A stretch of 8,039 bases of DNA from Oligoflexaceae bacterium (GTDB taxonomy: Bacteria > Bdellovibrionota_B > Oligoflexia > Oligoflexales > Oligoflexaceae). Of this stretch, positions 1-6,436 are shown piece by piece; the first letter of the stretch is position 1; each line of letters opens with the position of its first letter. Location: contig CANJJY010000204.1 of the NCBI GenBank assembly GCA_947474445.1, positions 1 through 8,039 of the forward strand. Direction: 5' to 3'. Below the pieces are notes generated by a model. That model was not told the DNA's origin. It saw only the letters and a program-made list of their open reading frames with translations, and did not search any database. Made by a program: the position numbers and the translations under genes.

Positions 1-20
1 CGCACAGCGCACGATTTTTT

Positions 21-50
21 TTGATATTCCATTTATCATTATGATATTAT
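21..50 (+). promoter_or_regulatory. Candidate sigma70-type promoter for the first gene
   Basis: The first 60 bases are strongly AT-rich compared with the rest of the window. TTGATA (21-26) resembles a -35 box, and TATTAT (45-50) is one base from the -10 consensus, with an 18-nt spacer. TATGAT (40-45) and TATAAA (51-56) are rival -10 hexamers, so the exact start point is uncertain. Transcription would begin near 57, leaving a leader of about 70 nt before the ATG at 130. This is inferred from motif match and position only. Confidence 0.4.
34..46. repeat. 13-base palindrome overlapping the promoter (possible operator)
   Basis: TATCATTATGATA is a perfect inverted repeat of 6+1+6 centred on base 40. 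It lies inside the spacer/-10 region of the candidate promoter, where a repressor site would be expected. In AT-rich DNA short palindromes also arise by chance, so an operator role is only a suggestion. Confidence 0.25.
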
Positions 51-129
51 TATAAAATTAACTCGCGTCGCGATAAATCCGATAGGACTCCAAGACATTC
101 GGGCTACTCTTGGGTGAAAGGTCGTTATC

Positions 130-615
130 ATGAGCTCTTCAGCTGCTTTTCGCGGACTCTCGCTGCACGAACAGGCGAGCGCCCTCTTACCTGAAGAAAT
201 AAGTGAGATTGTTAGCATCTCATTGAATCTTTCACGCTCTCTCGGTTTTCTCAAAAGCCGTTTGAAGACGCCGTTTCCAAAGCGTTGCGCCAAGTGCTCG
301 ACGAGCTTTGAGAGCTTTGAGGACTTTTTTTACCGCACGGAAGAAATCACGAGCGGAACAGTTAGTTACCCCATTCTCGGCCAAGACTTTTATATGCATC
401 GCAACTGTCTGCCGCCCTGCGACACGACCCTCATCGTCGTGTTCGAAGACCGCCGCGACGAGACCCCGGAAGGCATGCGCCGGCGCGAACTCTTCGAGAC
501 TTGCATCGCCACACTACGCCAACATCTCGAGATTGGTGAGGCCGAAGTCCGCGACGTTCTGCTCTCGGTTTTAGCCAACGAGCTGACGCGGCGTGCCCAC
601 GCCCCATCCCCTTGA
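130..615 (+). CDS. Unknown protein with CxxC and CxxxC pairs (161 aa)
   Basis: I cannot assign this protein to a named family. It starts at ATG 130 with GAAAGG eight bases upstream and ends at TGA 613-615. Visible features are a CxxC pair (C53, C56) followed by an F-rich segment with SFESFEDFFYRT (59-70), then H90, a second pair C93/C97 within RNCLPPC, a hydrophobic strand (TTLIVVFEDRR) and a charged helical C-terminus. Four cysteines plus a histidine in this arrangement suggest a metal (zinc) site or redox-active cysteines. There is no signal peptide or membrane segment, so it is probably cytoplasmic. The paired-cysteine layout and normal codon use argue that it is a real gene. The next gene begins 96 nt downstream on the same strand, so co-transcription is possible. 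Its role is unknown. Confidence 0.75.
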   Translation: MSSSAAFRGLSLHEQASALLPEEISEIVSISLNLSRSLGFLKSRLKTPFPKRCAKCSTSFESFEDFFYRTEEITSGTVSYPILGQDFYMHRNCLPPCDTTLIVVFEDRRDETPEGMRRRELFETCIATLRQHLEIGEAEVRDVLLSVLANELTRRAHAPSP

Positions 616-711
616 GACCGACGCGCAAACAGGGACCCCGCATTGTTTTTTGCCCTAGGCCTTTTTAGGATTTGGGGCAACCCCCTCCCCCCTCAAGGCG
701 ATGGAACCTGC

Positions 712-2568
712 ATGACGCTTTCAACTCGCACTCTCGAACGCCTGATTGCCAAAAATACTTGGAACGAAACGCGCTGGCTCCCGGGGCACAGTCTTGCGCA
801 GCTGGCCGTCAATGCTGAAGATGGCCTTCAGAGTCTCAAGTTCTGGCGTGAAAAATCAGTCCAATGGTTAAAAACGCCTGTCTCGCTCGGCTCCTCGCTC
901 GAGCCTCAGGGTCATAGCTACATCGGTTGGCAGGAGCGGATCTTCGCTTTGGGCCGCGACGCCGGCCAGATTCTTACCTGGGAACATAAAGATTCTGATC
1001 AACCCCAAATCCTCGATCTGGCGAGGCCGCTCAGCTTGCTCGCCACCGATCCACGCGGCCGCTGGATTTCCTGGATCACAGGACCGACTCCTTACCGCTG
1101 CGAAGTGCAGCGCCTCGATCAGAAGTCGCCCCCGGAAACCTTTACCGATCTCGAAGGTGTGCCCTACGCTTGGGCTTGGCATCCTCACGAGTCTTATTCC
1201 CTCGCTATTCTCTGTCCGAACGAGCTCTGTCCTTGGCAAGGAGCCCGCTTACTTCTCTTCGCCTATCGCGACGGAGCGCGGGGCCCGGCCGCTCTGTCTT
1301 CTCAAGCTCTCTCGCCCCCCTCAGAAGGCGATGCTCCTTGCCTCGAGGCTCACTTCAGTCCGAGTGGCCAGCAGATCCTAGGGCTTTGGCGCACGGGCGA
1401 GTGGTACCAGATCTGGTCCTATCGCATCGCATCCAAACAATGGACGCTCCTGACCCACGATCGCGCCGAACGCGCGCGCCCTCACCGTCGGTGCGATGGT
1501 CAAAGTTTTGCAATTGTCCGCGGCGGCGATGAAATCTTGAGTTTGCGGCAGGAGCGTGGCTTTTTTCAACTCGTCTCCCAACGCCTCGGAGCAGGTACCA
1601 GCGATATACTTTTGCCGCGCGAATATTCCTATCTCGAACATCTCAGTGTGAATCCCGAGACCAATGCTCTCAGCGTGATCGCGGCATCGGCTCACGTCCC
1701 GCCGACGCAAATCGAAATGCGGGCAACGCCGAGCAGCTGGCAGATTCAAGGTTTGCGCGGGGTGGCCACCGATCTTGAATCCATGGGTCTGCATGGCGAA
1801 GCCTTGAGTTGGCCGTCTGAAGATGGACAGACGATTCACGGTATCCTCTACCGCGATCGACGCCGTGCGGGACCTCTCCCTTTGATCATGCCGGTGCATG
1901 GCGGTCCGACCGAACAGGTCGCTGCTACCTGGCCGGTAAAAGCGCAAGCCTTTGTAGCGCATGGTTACGCCGTCTTATACGTGAACTATCGTGGCAGTTG
2001 GGGCTACGGCCACAGCTATCAAAACGCTCTCGGCGGCCATTGGGGTGAGATGGATGTGCAGGACATCATCTCAGGCATAGGTCCACTCGCGGCAGCGGGC
2101 TGGATCGATCCCCAACGCGTCGCCCTCTGGGGAGGTGGCTGGGGCGGGAGTACGGTGCTTCGCGCCCTGGCGCATTCACCGAAGACTTTCCGAGCGGCTG
2201 TTGCAGTCTATCCTCTCTGCGATTTCAACGATTATGCGCAGCGCGCCAATCCTCTGCAAAGAGCCGAACTCACCTGGGCCCTGGGATCAAGTTCTTCTGC
2301 CGAACTTGGAAGACGGTCTCCCTTAAGTTACAAAGACCAGATTCTCACCCCGCTCGCCCTCTTTCACGGCGAACGCGATCCGCTCGTTCCGGCCGACCAA
2401 ATCCGCATGCTTGCCGCGTCTCTCGAAGCGCGGCGCATACCCTGTTGGCTCAGCATCTATGCAAACGAAGCTCACACCTGGCATCAGCGCGCGACTCTCG
2501 AAGATTATTATTGTAAAGTCGGGAGTTTTTTGGCGAGATTCTTGAGGCGCGAACCTGAAGGGAGCTGA
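712..2568 (+). CDS. S9-family (prolyl oligopeptidase-type) peptidase homologue with nucleophile Ser replaced by Gly
   Basis: This 618-residue protein has the two-part layout of S9 peptidases, which cleave small peptides. The N-terminal part (about 1-360) has WD/propeller-like strands (for example DPRGRWISWI). The C-terminal alpha/beta hydrolase domain (about 364-618) carries HGGP (396-399), NYRGSWGYG (425-433), HGERDPLVP with the expected catalytic Asp556, and NEAHTW with the expected His588. The nucleophile elbow, normally GGSYGG, reads GGGWGG: the Ser position (residue 476, codon 2137-2139) is GGC, Gly. Spacing from residue 476 to Asp (80) and from Asp to His (32) matches the family, so the alignment is secure. 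The enzyme is probably inactive as a serine peptidase. It has no signal peptide, so it is likely cytoplasmic. I chose ATG 712 (AAGG at 695-698) over an in-frame TTG at 643, whose extra 23 residues look like translated leader. DUF454 gene follows 35 nt downstream. Confidence 0.88.
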   Translation: MTLSTRTLERLIAKNTWNETRWLPGHSLAQLAVNAEDGLQSLKFWREKSVQWLKTPVSLGSSLEPQGHSYIGWQERIFALGRDAGQILTWEHKDSDQPQILDLARPLSLLATDPRGRWISWITGPTPYRCEVQRLDQKSPPETFTDLEGVPYAWAWHPHESYSLAILCPNELCPWQGARLLLFAYRDGARGPAALSSQALSPPSEGDAPCLEAHFSPSGQQILGLWRTGEWYQIWSYRIASKQWTLLTHDRAERARPHRRCDGQSFAIVRGGDEILSLRQERGFFQLVSQRLGAGTSDILLPREYSYLEHLSVNPETNALSVIAASAHVPPTQIEMRATPSSWQIQGLRGVATDLESMGLHGEALSWPSEDGQTIHGILYRDRRRAGPLPLIMPVHGGPTEQVAATWPVKAQAFVAHGYAVLYVNYRGSWGYGHSYQNALGGHWGEMDVQDIISGIGPLAAAGWIDPQRVALWGGGWGGSTVLRALAHSPKTFRAAVAVYPLCDFNDYAQRANPLQRAELTWALGSSSSAELGRRSPLSYKDQILTPLALFHGERDPLVPADQIRMLAASLEARRIPCWLSIYANEAHTWHQRATLEDYYCKVGSFLARFLRREPEGS

Positions 2569-2603
2569 GGTCTCAGCCCTGATCTGTCACGAGGAAAGTA
2601 TCC

Positions 2604-3080
2604 ATGGAAAATCAGGACACGGCGAAGACGACGGCAAGGCAAAGGCCTTGGCAGGACTACAGTCACGAGGTGCAACTGATTCGTTCGCGCCCGCTGCGCT
2701 ACGTGCTGATCGGAGCCTCTGCTGTTTTTCTCTTGCTCGGTTTTATTGGCCTTTTCCTTCCTGTCTTACCAACGACGCCTTTCGTGCTGCTGTCAGCCGC
2801 TTGCTATGCACGCAGTTCAACCCGTTTCTACAACATGCTCATGAATCATGTCTGGCTCGGACCACCACTCCGTCAGTGGAAAGTGTCACGATCGATCAGC
2901 GTGAAGACCAAGGTGATGGCGATTGGACTGATGGCGTTGACGATGGTCCCGACGATCGTCTTCTGGGTCCCTGTGCCCGCGGTGAAAGTCGGACTTGCTG
3001 TCATCGGTTTGTCGGTTTCTATCTTTCTCATCCGCTTGCCTACGACCGGCACGGGCGAAGGCCCATCAAGCGTCTTGTGA
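2604..3080 (+). CDS. DUF454 / YbaN-family inner-membrane protein
   Basis: The protein has 158 residues and the signature of the DUF454 (YbaN) family: a glycine-rich hydrophobic helix running into GLFLPVLPTTPF (49-60), then ARSS (69-72), a tryptophan-containing loop and a C-terminal hydrophobic pair. Membrane segments are near 33-53, 104-121 and 126-143, with a possible re-entrant or amphipathic stretch at 56-68. The charged first 30 residues are probably cytoplasmic. The biochemical function of this family is not established. The start is ATG 2604 with GAGGAAAG beginning at 2591, a strong ribosome binding site at good spacing. It follows the S9 homologue by 35 nt with no convincing terminator between them, so they are probably co-transcribed. 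The stop is TGA 3078-3080. Confidence 0.88.
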   Translation: MENQDTAKTTARQRPWQDYSHEVQLIRSRPLRYVLIGASAVFLLLGFIGLFLPVLPTTPFVLLSAACYARSSTRFYNMLMNHVWLGPPLRQWKVSRSISVKTKVMAIGLMALTMVPTIVFWVPVPAVKVGLAVIGLSVSIFLIRLPTTGTGEGPSSVL

Positions 3081-3218
3081 TGAAATAACTGACTAATTTT
3101 CTGGCTCACGGCGGCTTTTATCTTTAAGGCGTCCCTCTAATATCCCGTAAGGAATGATATTTTTCTTGGATCTAACTTTGCATTTCCCGCTGCAAGGACG
3201 GGCGCCTAGGCCCAGCCA

Positions 3219-4175
3219 ATGGGGATCGCCATGCACCGTAAATCTCTGATCCGACGCGCCCGCGAACAATTCAATGAACACGAAGCGATCGCCGCCGGCC
3301 GCGATGCGGAAAACCTGGTTGGCGATTTTCTTACGACCCATTTCAATGGCCCCCTATCTCAGGCTCTGGCCTGGCATGATATCCGCGTGCCGCGCGGCGA
3401 TGGAGGCGGCAAATATGAAATCGATTATCTGATCATCACGCCTCACGGTGCTCTCGTTCTGGAGGTCAAAAACTTCGGCGGACGCATCGAAATCGATCCC
3501 GCGACCGGTCGGTGGATTCAAACCACGCGCAGCCAACAAAAAAAACTGCATGACTGCCCGCTGGTGCTCACGACCAAGAAGATCGCCGCCCTCACTACTT
3601 TTCTCCAGCGCAACGGGCTCGCGGTGGATACCCAGCATTTTCATCTCCGCGTCGTCCTCGCTAACACCAATGCCGGAGTCTCATCGCAAATGGCCCGCGA
3701 TCAGCGGATCGTTACGCTCGAGCAACTCAAATCATCGTTTCAACTCCTGCTCCCCGAAAAGAAGGGATTCCTCGGCTTCGGCAAAAGCCGCGCGGTGTTT
3801 CCTCGATTTAAGGAGATGGAAAAGCATCTGACGCGACTGCCCAGTTGGGATGAGATTGAGCTGCAGGGCGGCAAGATCCTGCGCGGTGATATTCAAAAAG
3901 ACTTTCGCACCAATCGACCTGATCGGCTCGCTGCCGATCGCATCCTCTTCATCGTTCCTCGTCATTCCTTCTGGGGATGGCTTCATCCTTCCCTCTATGT
4001 TTATCGCTGCTGTAACGCACGGTTTTTTCCCTGGCGCCTCGCTTTGATGCAACGCGCGGATCAGACGGTGAAGATTCAACTGGCTGGTGACAGCGCGATG
4101 ACTGAAGTAAAACATTATCATATCAAAGAGCTGCGCTACGGTTGGGAAGACGAGTCCTACTACCAAAAGAAGTAA
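3219..4175 (+). CDS. NERD-domain (nuclease-related) protein
   Basis: The N-terminal half matches the NERD domain, a PD-(D/E)xK-like nuclease-related fold. It has a helix with GRDAENLV (E31), then YEIDYLII (D69), then LVLEVKNFGGRI (E82, K84), followed by a W-containing strand. The likely metal and catalytic residues E, D, ExK are all present, so nuclease activity is possible. Family members are often of unproven function. Residues about 110-200 form a mixed alpha/beta region. The C-terminal part (about 210-318) begins with SWDEIELQGGKILRGDI and I recognise no domain there. There are no membrane segments. Start choice is open: ATG 3219 has TAGG 8 nt upstream, while ATG 3231 (four residues shorter) has GGGGA about 5 nt upstream, which is at least as good. 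It is flanked by gaps of 138 and 154 nt, suggesting its own transcript. The stop is TAA 4173-4175. Confidence 0.87.
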   Translation: MGIAMHRKSLIRRAREQFNEHEAIAAGRDAENLVGDFLTTHFNGPLSQALAWHDIRVPRGDGGGKYEIDYLIITPHGALVLEVKNFGGRIEIDPATGRWIQTTRSQQKKLHDCPLVLTTKKIAALTTFLQRNGLAVDTQHFHLRVVLANTNAGVSSQMARDQRIVTLEQLKSSFQLLLPEKKGFLGFGKSRAVFPRFKEMEKHLTRLPSWDEIELQGGKILRGDIQKDFRTNRPDRLAADRILFIVPRHSFWGWLHPSLYVYRCCNARFFPWRLALMQRADQTVKIQLAGDSAMTEVKHYHIKELRYGWEDESYYQKK

Positions 4176-4237
4176 GTCACAGCGCTCGAACCCCACTCTC
4201 ATTTCCAATCCGATTTGATCCACTCTTTAAAAGTGTT

Positions 4238-4278
4238 AAGCTCAGACGTATGAGCCTTGCGTTTTCGCCCCACGAAAG
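4238..4278 (+). terminator. Two small tandem hairpins downstream of the NERD gene (weak terminator candidate)
   Basis: GCTCA (4240-4244) pairs with TGAGC (4251-4255) across a 6-nt loop, and the stem can be extended by AA/TT around a bulged C. TTGCGTTTT follows. A second hairpin, TTTCG (4263-4267) with CGAAA (4273-4277), sits directly after. The T-run is short and interrupted, so termination of the NERD transcript here is only possible. The structures could equally belong to the leader of the esterase mRNA. Confidence 0.22.
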
Positions 4279-4329
4279 ACCAAGGTTCTGAGGGCATAAA
4301 CTAGATCATTTCATGCGAAGGAAATCACG

Positions 4330-5292
4330 ATGCAAATCTTGGCTTCTCTGCGAGCCCATTCCGTCCTTTGGGCCACTCTTTTTCTCGGCACGCTCAGCGC
4401 CTGCAGCGATGGCAACGGCAAAGGTGATGGATCACCTCGGCCCGAACTTGAGCCTCCGCGTCTTCCTCTCATCGACATGCAAGGGCCTATCGGCGGCAAT
4501 CGTCCAGTCGAAGTGAAAACCCCCAAGGCTTACGATCCTGATTCCAGCGCCAAATATCCTTTGCTTATCCTCTTGCACGGTTACGGTTCTGATGCCGCGG
4601 CGCAGGATAAATATCTAGGCATGTCGGCGGCAGCTCTGAAGAGAGGCTATATCTTTGCAGCCCCGGACGGCACCACCGCACCGATTGCTCAAAAGAAGTT
4701 TTGGAATGCAGGGGAAGTCTGCTGCAACTTTGAAGGTTCACAGGTCGACGATCTCGCCTATCTCCGCGATCTGATCCGACAGATGTCGGCGCGCTATGCG
4801 GTCGATCCCGCACGCGTGTATATGTTCGGTCATTCCAATGGTGCGTTCATGGCCCATCGCTTTGCTTGCGATCTATCGCCTTGGGTCACGGCGATCGCGG
4901 GCTTGGCCGGCAGTCTGCGGTCCGACCCTAATACCTGTAATCCTTCTCAGCCGGTCGGTGTTGTGACGATCCACGGGACCTCGGATGAGACCATTCGCTA
5001 CGAAGGGGGGCGCTTTTCGCCTTTTTCACCGCCCTACCCTAGCGCAGAGACGACGATAGCCCGCTGGTCTGCGGTGAACGGCTGCGATGTGAGCTTAACG
5101 CGCAGCGCTCCCTTTAGCGTTCTCGCGGCCAGTCAGGCCAACGATACGACGGCGCTGCGCTACGGAGCGTGCAAGTCAGGGGTCGGTACGGAGCTGTGGA
5201 AGATAGAAGGTGCAGGCGGGGTGCATGTTCCCGCTTTCGATGCAGCCTTCATTCCGCGCGTGCTGGATTTCTTCGATAGTCAAAAGCGTTAG
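4330..5292 (+). CDS. PHB depolymerase/LpqC-family esterase, lipoprotein
   Basis: This 320-residue secreted alpha/beta hydrolase belongs to the polyhydroxybutyrate depolymerase-like group, which includes short-chain ester and feruloyl esterases. The N-terminus is a lipoprotein signal: R8, a hydrophobic core, then lipobox LSAC with C25 as the lipidated residue. Ser at +2 predicts outer-membrane anchoring in a Gram-negative cell. Catalytic features are the oxyanion loop LLHGYGSDA (81-89), the nucleophile elbow GHSNG (Ser169), HGTSDE (Asp219) and GGVHVPAF (His299). A vicinal cysteine pair (C131-C132, in WNAGEVCCNF) followed by VDDLAYL is typical of the family. Further cysteines (C180, C203, C252, C281) suggest disulfides in the periplasm or outside. 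ATG 4330 has AAGGA seven bases upstream. The natural substrate cannot be read from sequence. The gene converges on the pseudouridine synthase gene, overlapping it by 4 nt. Confidence 0.9.
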   Translation: MQILASLRAHSVLWATLFLGTLSACSDGNGKGDGSPRPELEPPRLPLIDMQGPIGGNRPVEVKTPKAYDPDSSAKYPLLILLHGYGSDAAAQDKYLGMSAAALKRGYIFAAPDGTTAPIAQKKFWNAGEVCCNFEGSQVDDLAYLRDLIRQMSARYAVDPARVYMFGHSNGAFMAHRFACDLSPWVTAIAGLAGSLRSDPNTCNPSQPVGVVTIHGTSDETIRYEGGRFSPFSPPYPSAETTIARWSAVNGCDVSLTRSAPFSVLAASQANDTTALRYGACKSGVGTELWKIEGAGGVHVPAFDAAFIPRVLDFFDSQKR

Positions 5293-6227
5293 TGTTGAGC
5301 CGTGGACTGCCGAGCCGGAGCGTGGCGCGAGAAGCGCTTGAATTCGTCGGGCAGATCCACTTCGAATCTCAGACTCTTGCGCGTCACCGGATGATCAAAC
5401 CCCAAAAGCCGCGCATGCAGGGCCAATCGCTTATAGGGCCAGGATTTGTGCGCGGCGCGTTCGCTCTCGTAACGGACATCACCGAGAATGGGATGACCCA
5501 TTTCCGCAAAATGTACGCGGATCTGATTGCGCCGTCCGGTCTCGAGCTTCACTGCCACCATCGTGGCGTCGGCGTAACGGGTGATCACGCGATAATGGGT
5601 GATCGCCAGTTCTCCCGTCGCTCCCGACCTTTGATTGAGAGCTTTATCCGTAGCCAGTAGGGTGCGGATCTCCCCTTGGTCTTGAGCCACTCGTCCAGCC
5701 ACGATCGCATAATATTCGCGCTTGGGTTTACGCGCTTTAAACTGTTTGATGAGATCGCCTGCGATCGGCGGAGCGAGCCCAAACACGAGCAGGCCCGAAG
5801 TATCGCGATCCAAGCGATGGACGACGGAGACTTTAGGCGGCCGATGTTGACCCCGACCGAGAAAGTTAGTCAGGAGATCGACCAGACTATTGGTTTCGCG
5901 TCGTTCGGTCGGCACGCTGAGGATACCGGCTTCCTTGTTGACGACCGCGACCTCGCTATCGAGATAGACGATGCTGAAGCCGTGGGGCTTGCGCTCCACC
6001 GGCTTCTCTCGATATTTTCTTTGAGGATCATAGCTCATTTCTATCAAATCATCGGCGGCGAGTAGAGTTCCGGCGTCGCGACATTCTTCATCATTGACCC
6101 GAACACTCTCGTGATCCATCAGCCCTCGCACACGCGCGCGAGAAAAATCGAGCAGGCGCGCGATCAAGACATCGATGCGTCCGACATCGGAAGGGAGGAC
6201 TCGATAGATCAGTTTTTTCAGGGGCAT
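5289..6227 (-). CDS. RluA-family RNA pseudouridine synthase with S4 domain
   Basis: This 312-residue enzyme isomerises uridine to pseudouridine in structured RNA, in this family usually 23S rRNA. An N-terminal S4 RNA-binding domain covers about residues 15-65. The catalytic domain shows the first motif VVNKEAGILSVP (95-106), the active-site motif HRLDRDTSG (137-145) with catalytic Asp140, the KREYYAIVAG strand, and the C-terminal ETGRRNQIRVH...GHPILGD motif. All core residues are present and the length fits the RluC/RluD type. Which uridine it modifies cannot be decided from sequence. The start ATG (6225-6227, complement) has only a weak Shine-Dalgarno sequence (AAAGTGAT). It lies 209 nt downstream of bcp on the same strand, so it may have its own promoter. 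The stop TAA (5289-5291, complement) shares bases with the esterase stop on the opposite strand. Confidence 0.93.
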   Translation of the reverse strand: MPLKKLIYRVLPSDVGRIDVLIARLLDFSRARVRGLMDHESVRVNDEECRDAGTLLAADDLIEMSYDPQRKYREKPVERKPHGFSIVYLDSEVAVVNKEAGILSVPTERRETNSLVDLLTNFLGRGQHRPPKVSVVHRLDRDTSGLLVFGLAPPIAGDLIKQFKARKPKREYYAIVAGRVAQDQGEIRTLLATDKALNQRSGATGELAITHYRVITRYADATMVAVKLETGRRNQIRVHFAEMGHPILGDVRYESERAAHKSWPYKRLALHARLLGFDHPVTRKSLRFEVDLPDEFKRFSRHAPARQSTAQH

Positions 6228-6313
6228 AGATCATCACTTTCGCAGCTGTGAACCGCCTATTTAACAGGATTCCTCCAACTATGATGCAGAAAAGTGGCAA
6301 AGACCTGGAATTA

Positions 6314-6327
6314 CAGCCTTTAGGCTG
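6314..6327. repeat. Small perfect hairpin in the bcp/pseudouridine synthase gap
   Basis: CAGCC (6314-6318) and GGCTG (6323-6327) form a 5-bp stem with a TTTA loop. Neither strand shows a T-run next to it, so it is not a typical terminator. It could be part of a longer structured RNA together with the larger inverted repeat at 6352-6417. Confidence 0.35.
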
Positions 6328-6351
6328 CTTCGGTAGGCAAAGGGGAAGCTG

Positions 6352-6426
6352 CGACGCCGTTGCGTTTCAGCCCTGCTGGATAAAGGCGAGATCCAGACAG
6401 GGGAACGGCGGCCGTCGACTTTTTTT
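6352..6426 (+). terminator. Bipartite inverted repeat with T7 tail, terminator-like on the + strand
   Basis: Nested arms are visible. The inner stem is CCCTGCTGGAT (6371-6381) against ATCCAG (6391-6396) and CAGGG (6398-6402) with one bulged A and a 9-nt loop. The outer stem is CGACGCCGTT (6352-6361) against AACGG (6404-6408) and CGTCG (6413-6417) with a 4-nt bulge; an alternative pairs CGCCGTT with AACGGCG directly. Two bases later comes a run of seven T (6420-6426), the layout of a factor-independent terminator read on the + strand. On the - strand, which carries bcp and the synthase gene, the run is seven A before the hairpin and no T-run follows. The element lies 10 nt beyond the bcp stop codon. 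No + strand gene is seen upstream, so its role is unclear. Confidence 0.42.
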
Positions 6427-6436
6427 CGACCGTCTC

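Noticed and set aside
643..711. In-frame TTG start giving the S9 homologue 23 extra residues with a hydrophobic beginning
   Set aside because: The added residues come from the C-rich leader and do not resemble a proper signal peptide or family sequence. ATG 712 is the better start.
1378..1962. 194-codon open frame on the - strand inside the S9 gene
   Set aside because: It lies wholly antisense to a clearly conserved coding sequence, shows no recognisable motif, and has the Arg- and Cys-rich makeup of shadow frames in GC-rich DNA.
2559..2580. Hairpin GCTGA/TCAGC spanning the S9 stop codon
   Set aside because: There is no T-run after it and the next gene starts 24 nt later with a strong ribosome binding site. 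It is not a convincing terminator.
2648..3088. 146-codon + strand open frame overlapping the DUF454 gene
   Set aside because: It is out of frame with the strongly family-like DUF454 protein and has no family-like features of its own.
3081..3218. Gap before the NERD gene searched for promoter or terminator
   Set aside because: TAATAT (3138-3143) could be a -10 box but no matching -35 is present, and no stem with a T-run is seen. GCCTAGGC (3204-3211) is a palindrome too short to interpret.
6091..6300. 69-codon - strand frame starting with a hydrophobic stretch upstream of the pseudouridine synthase
   Set aside because: Most of it overlaps the synthase S4 domain out of frame, and it lacks a ribosome binding site. 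The hydrophobic start is probably coincidental.
6228..6436. Known riboswitch or tRNA in the bcp/synthase gap
   Set aside because: I checked by eye for tRNA T-loop sequence, SRP RNA and c-di-GMP riboswitch signatures and saw no adequate match. Only generic hairpins are supported.
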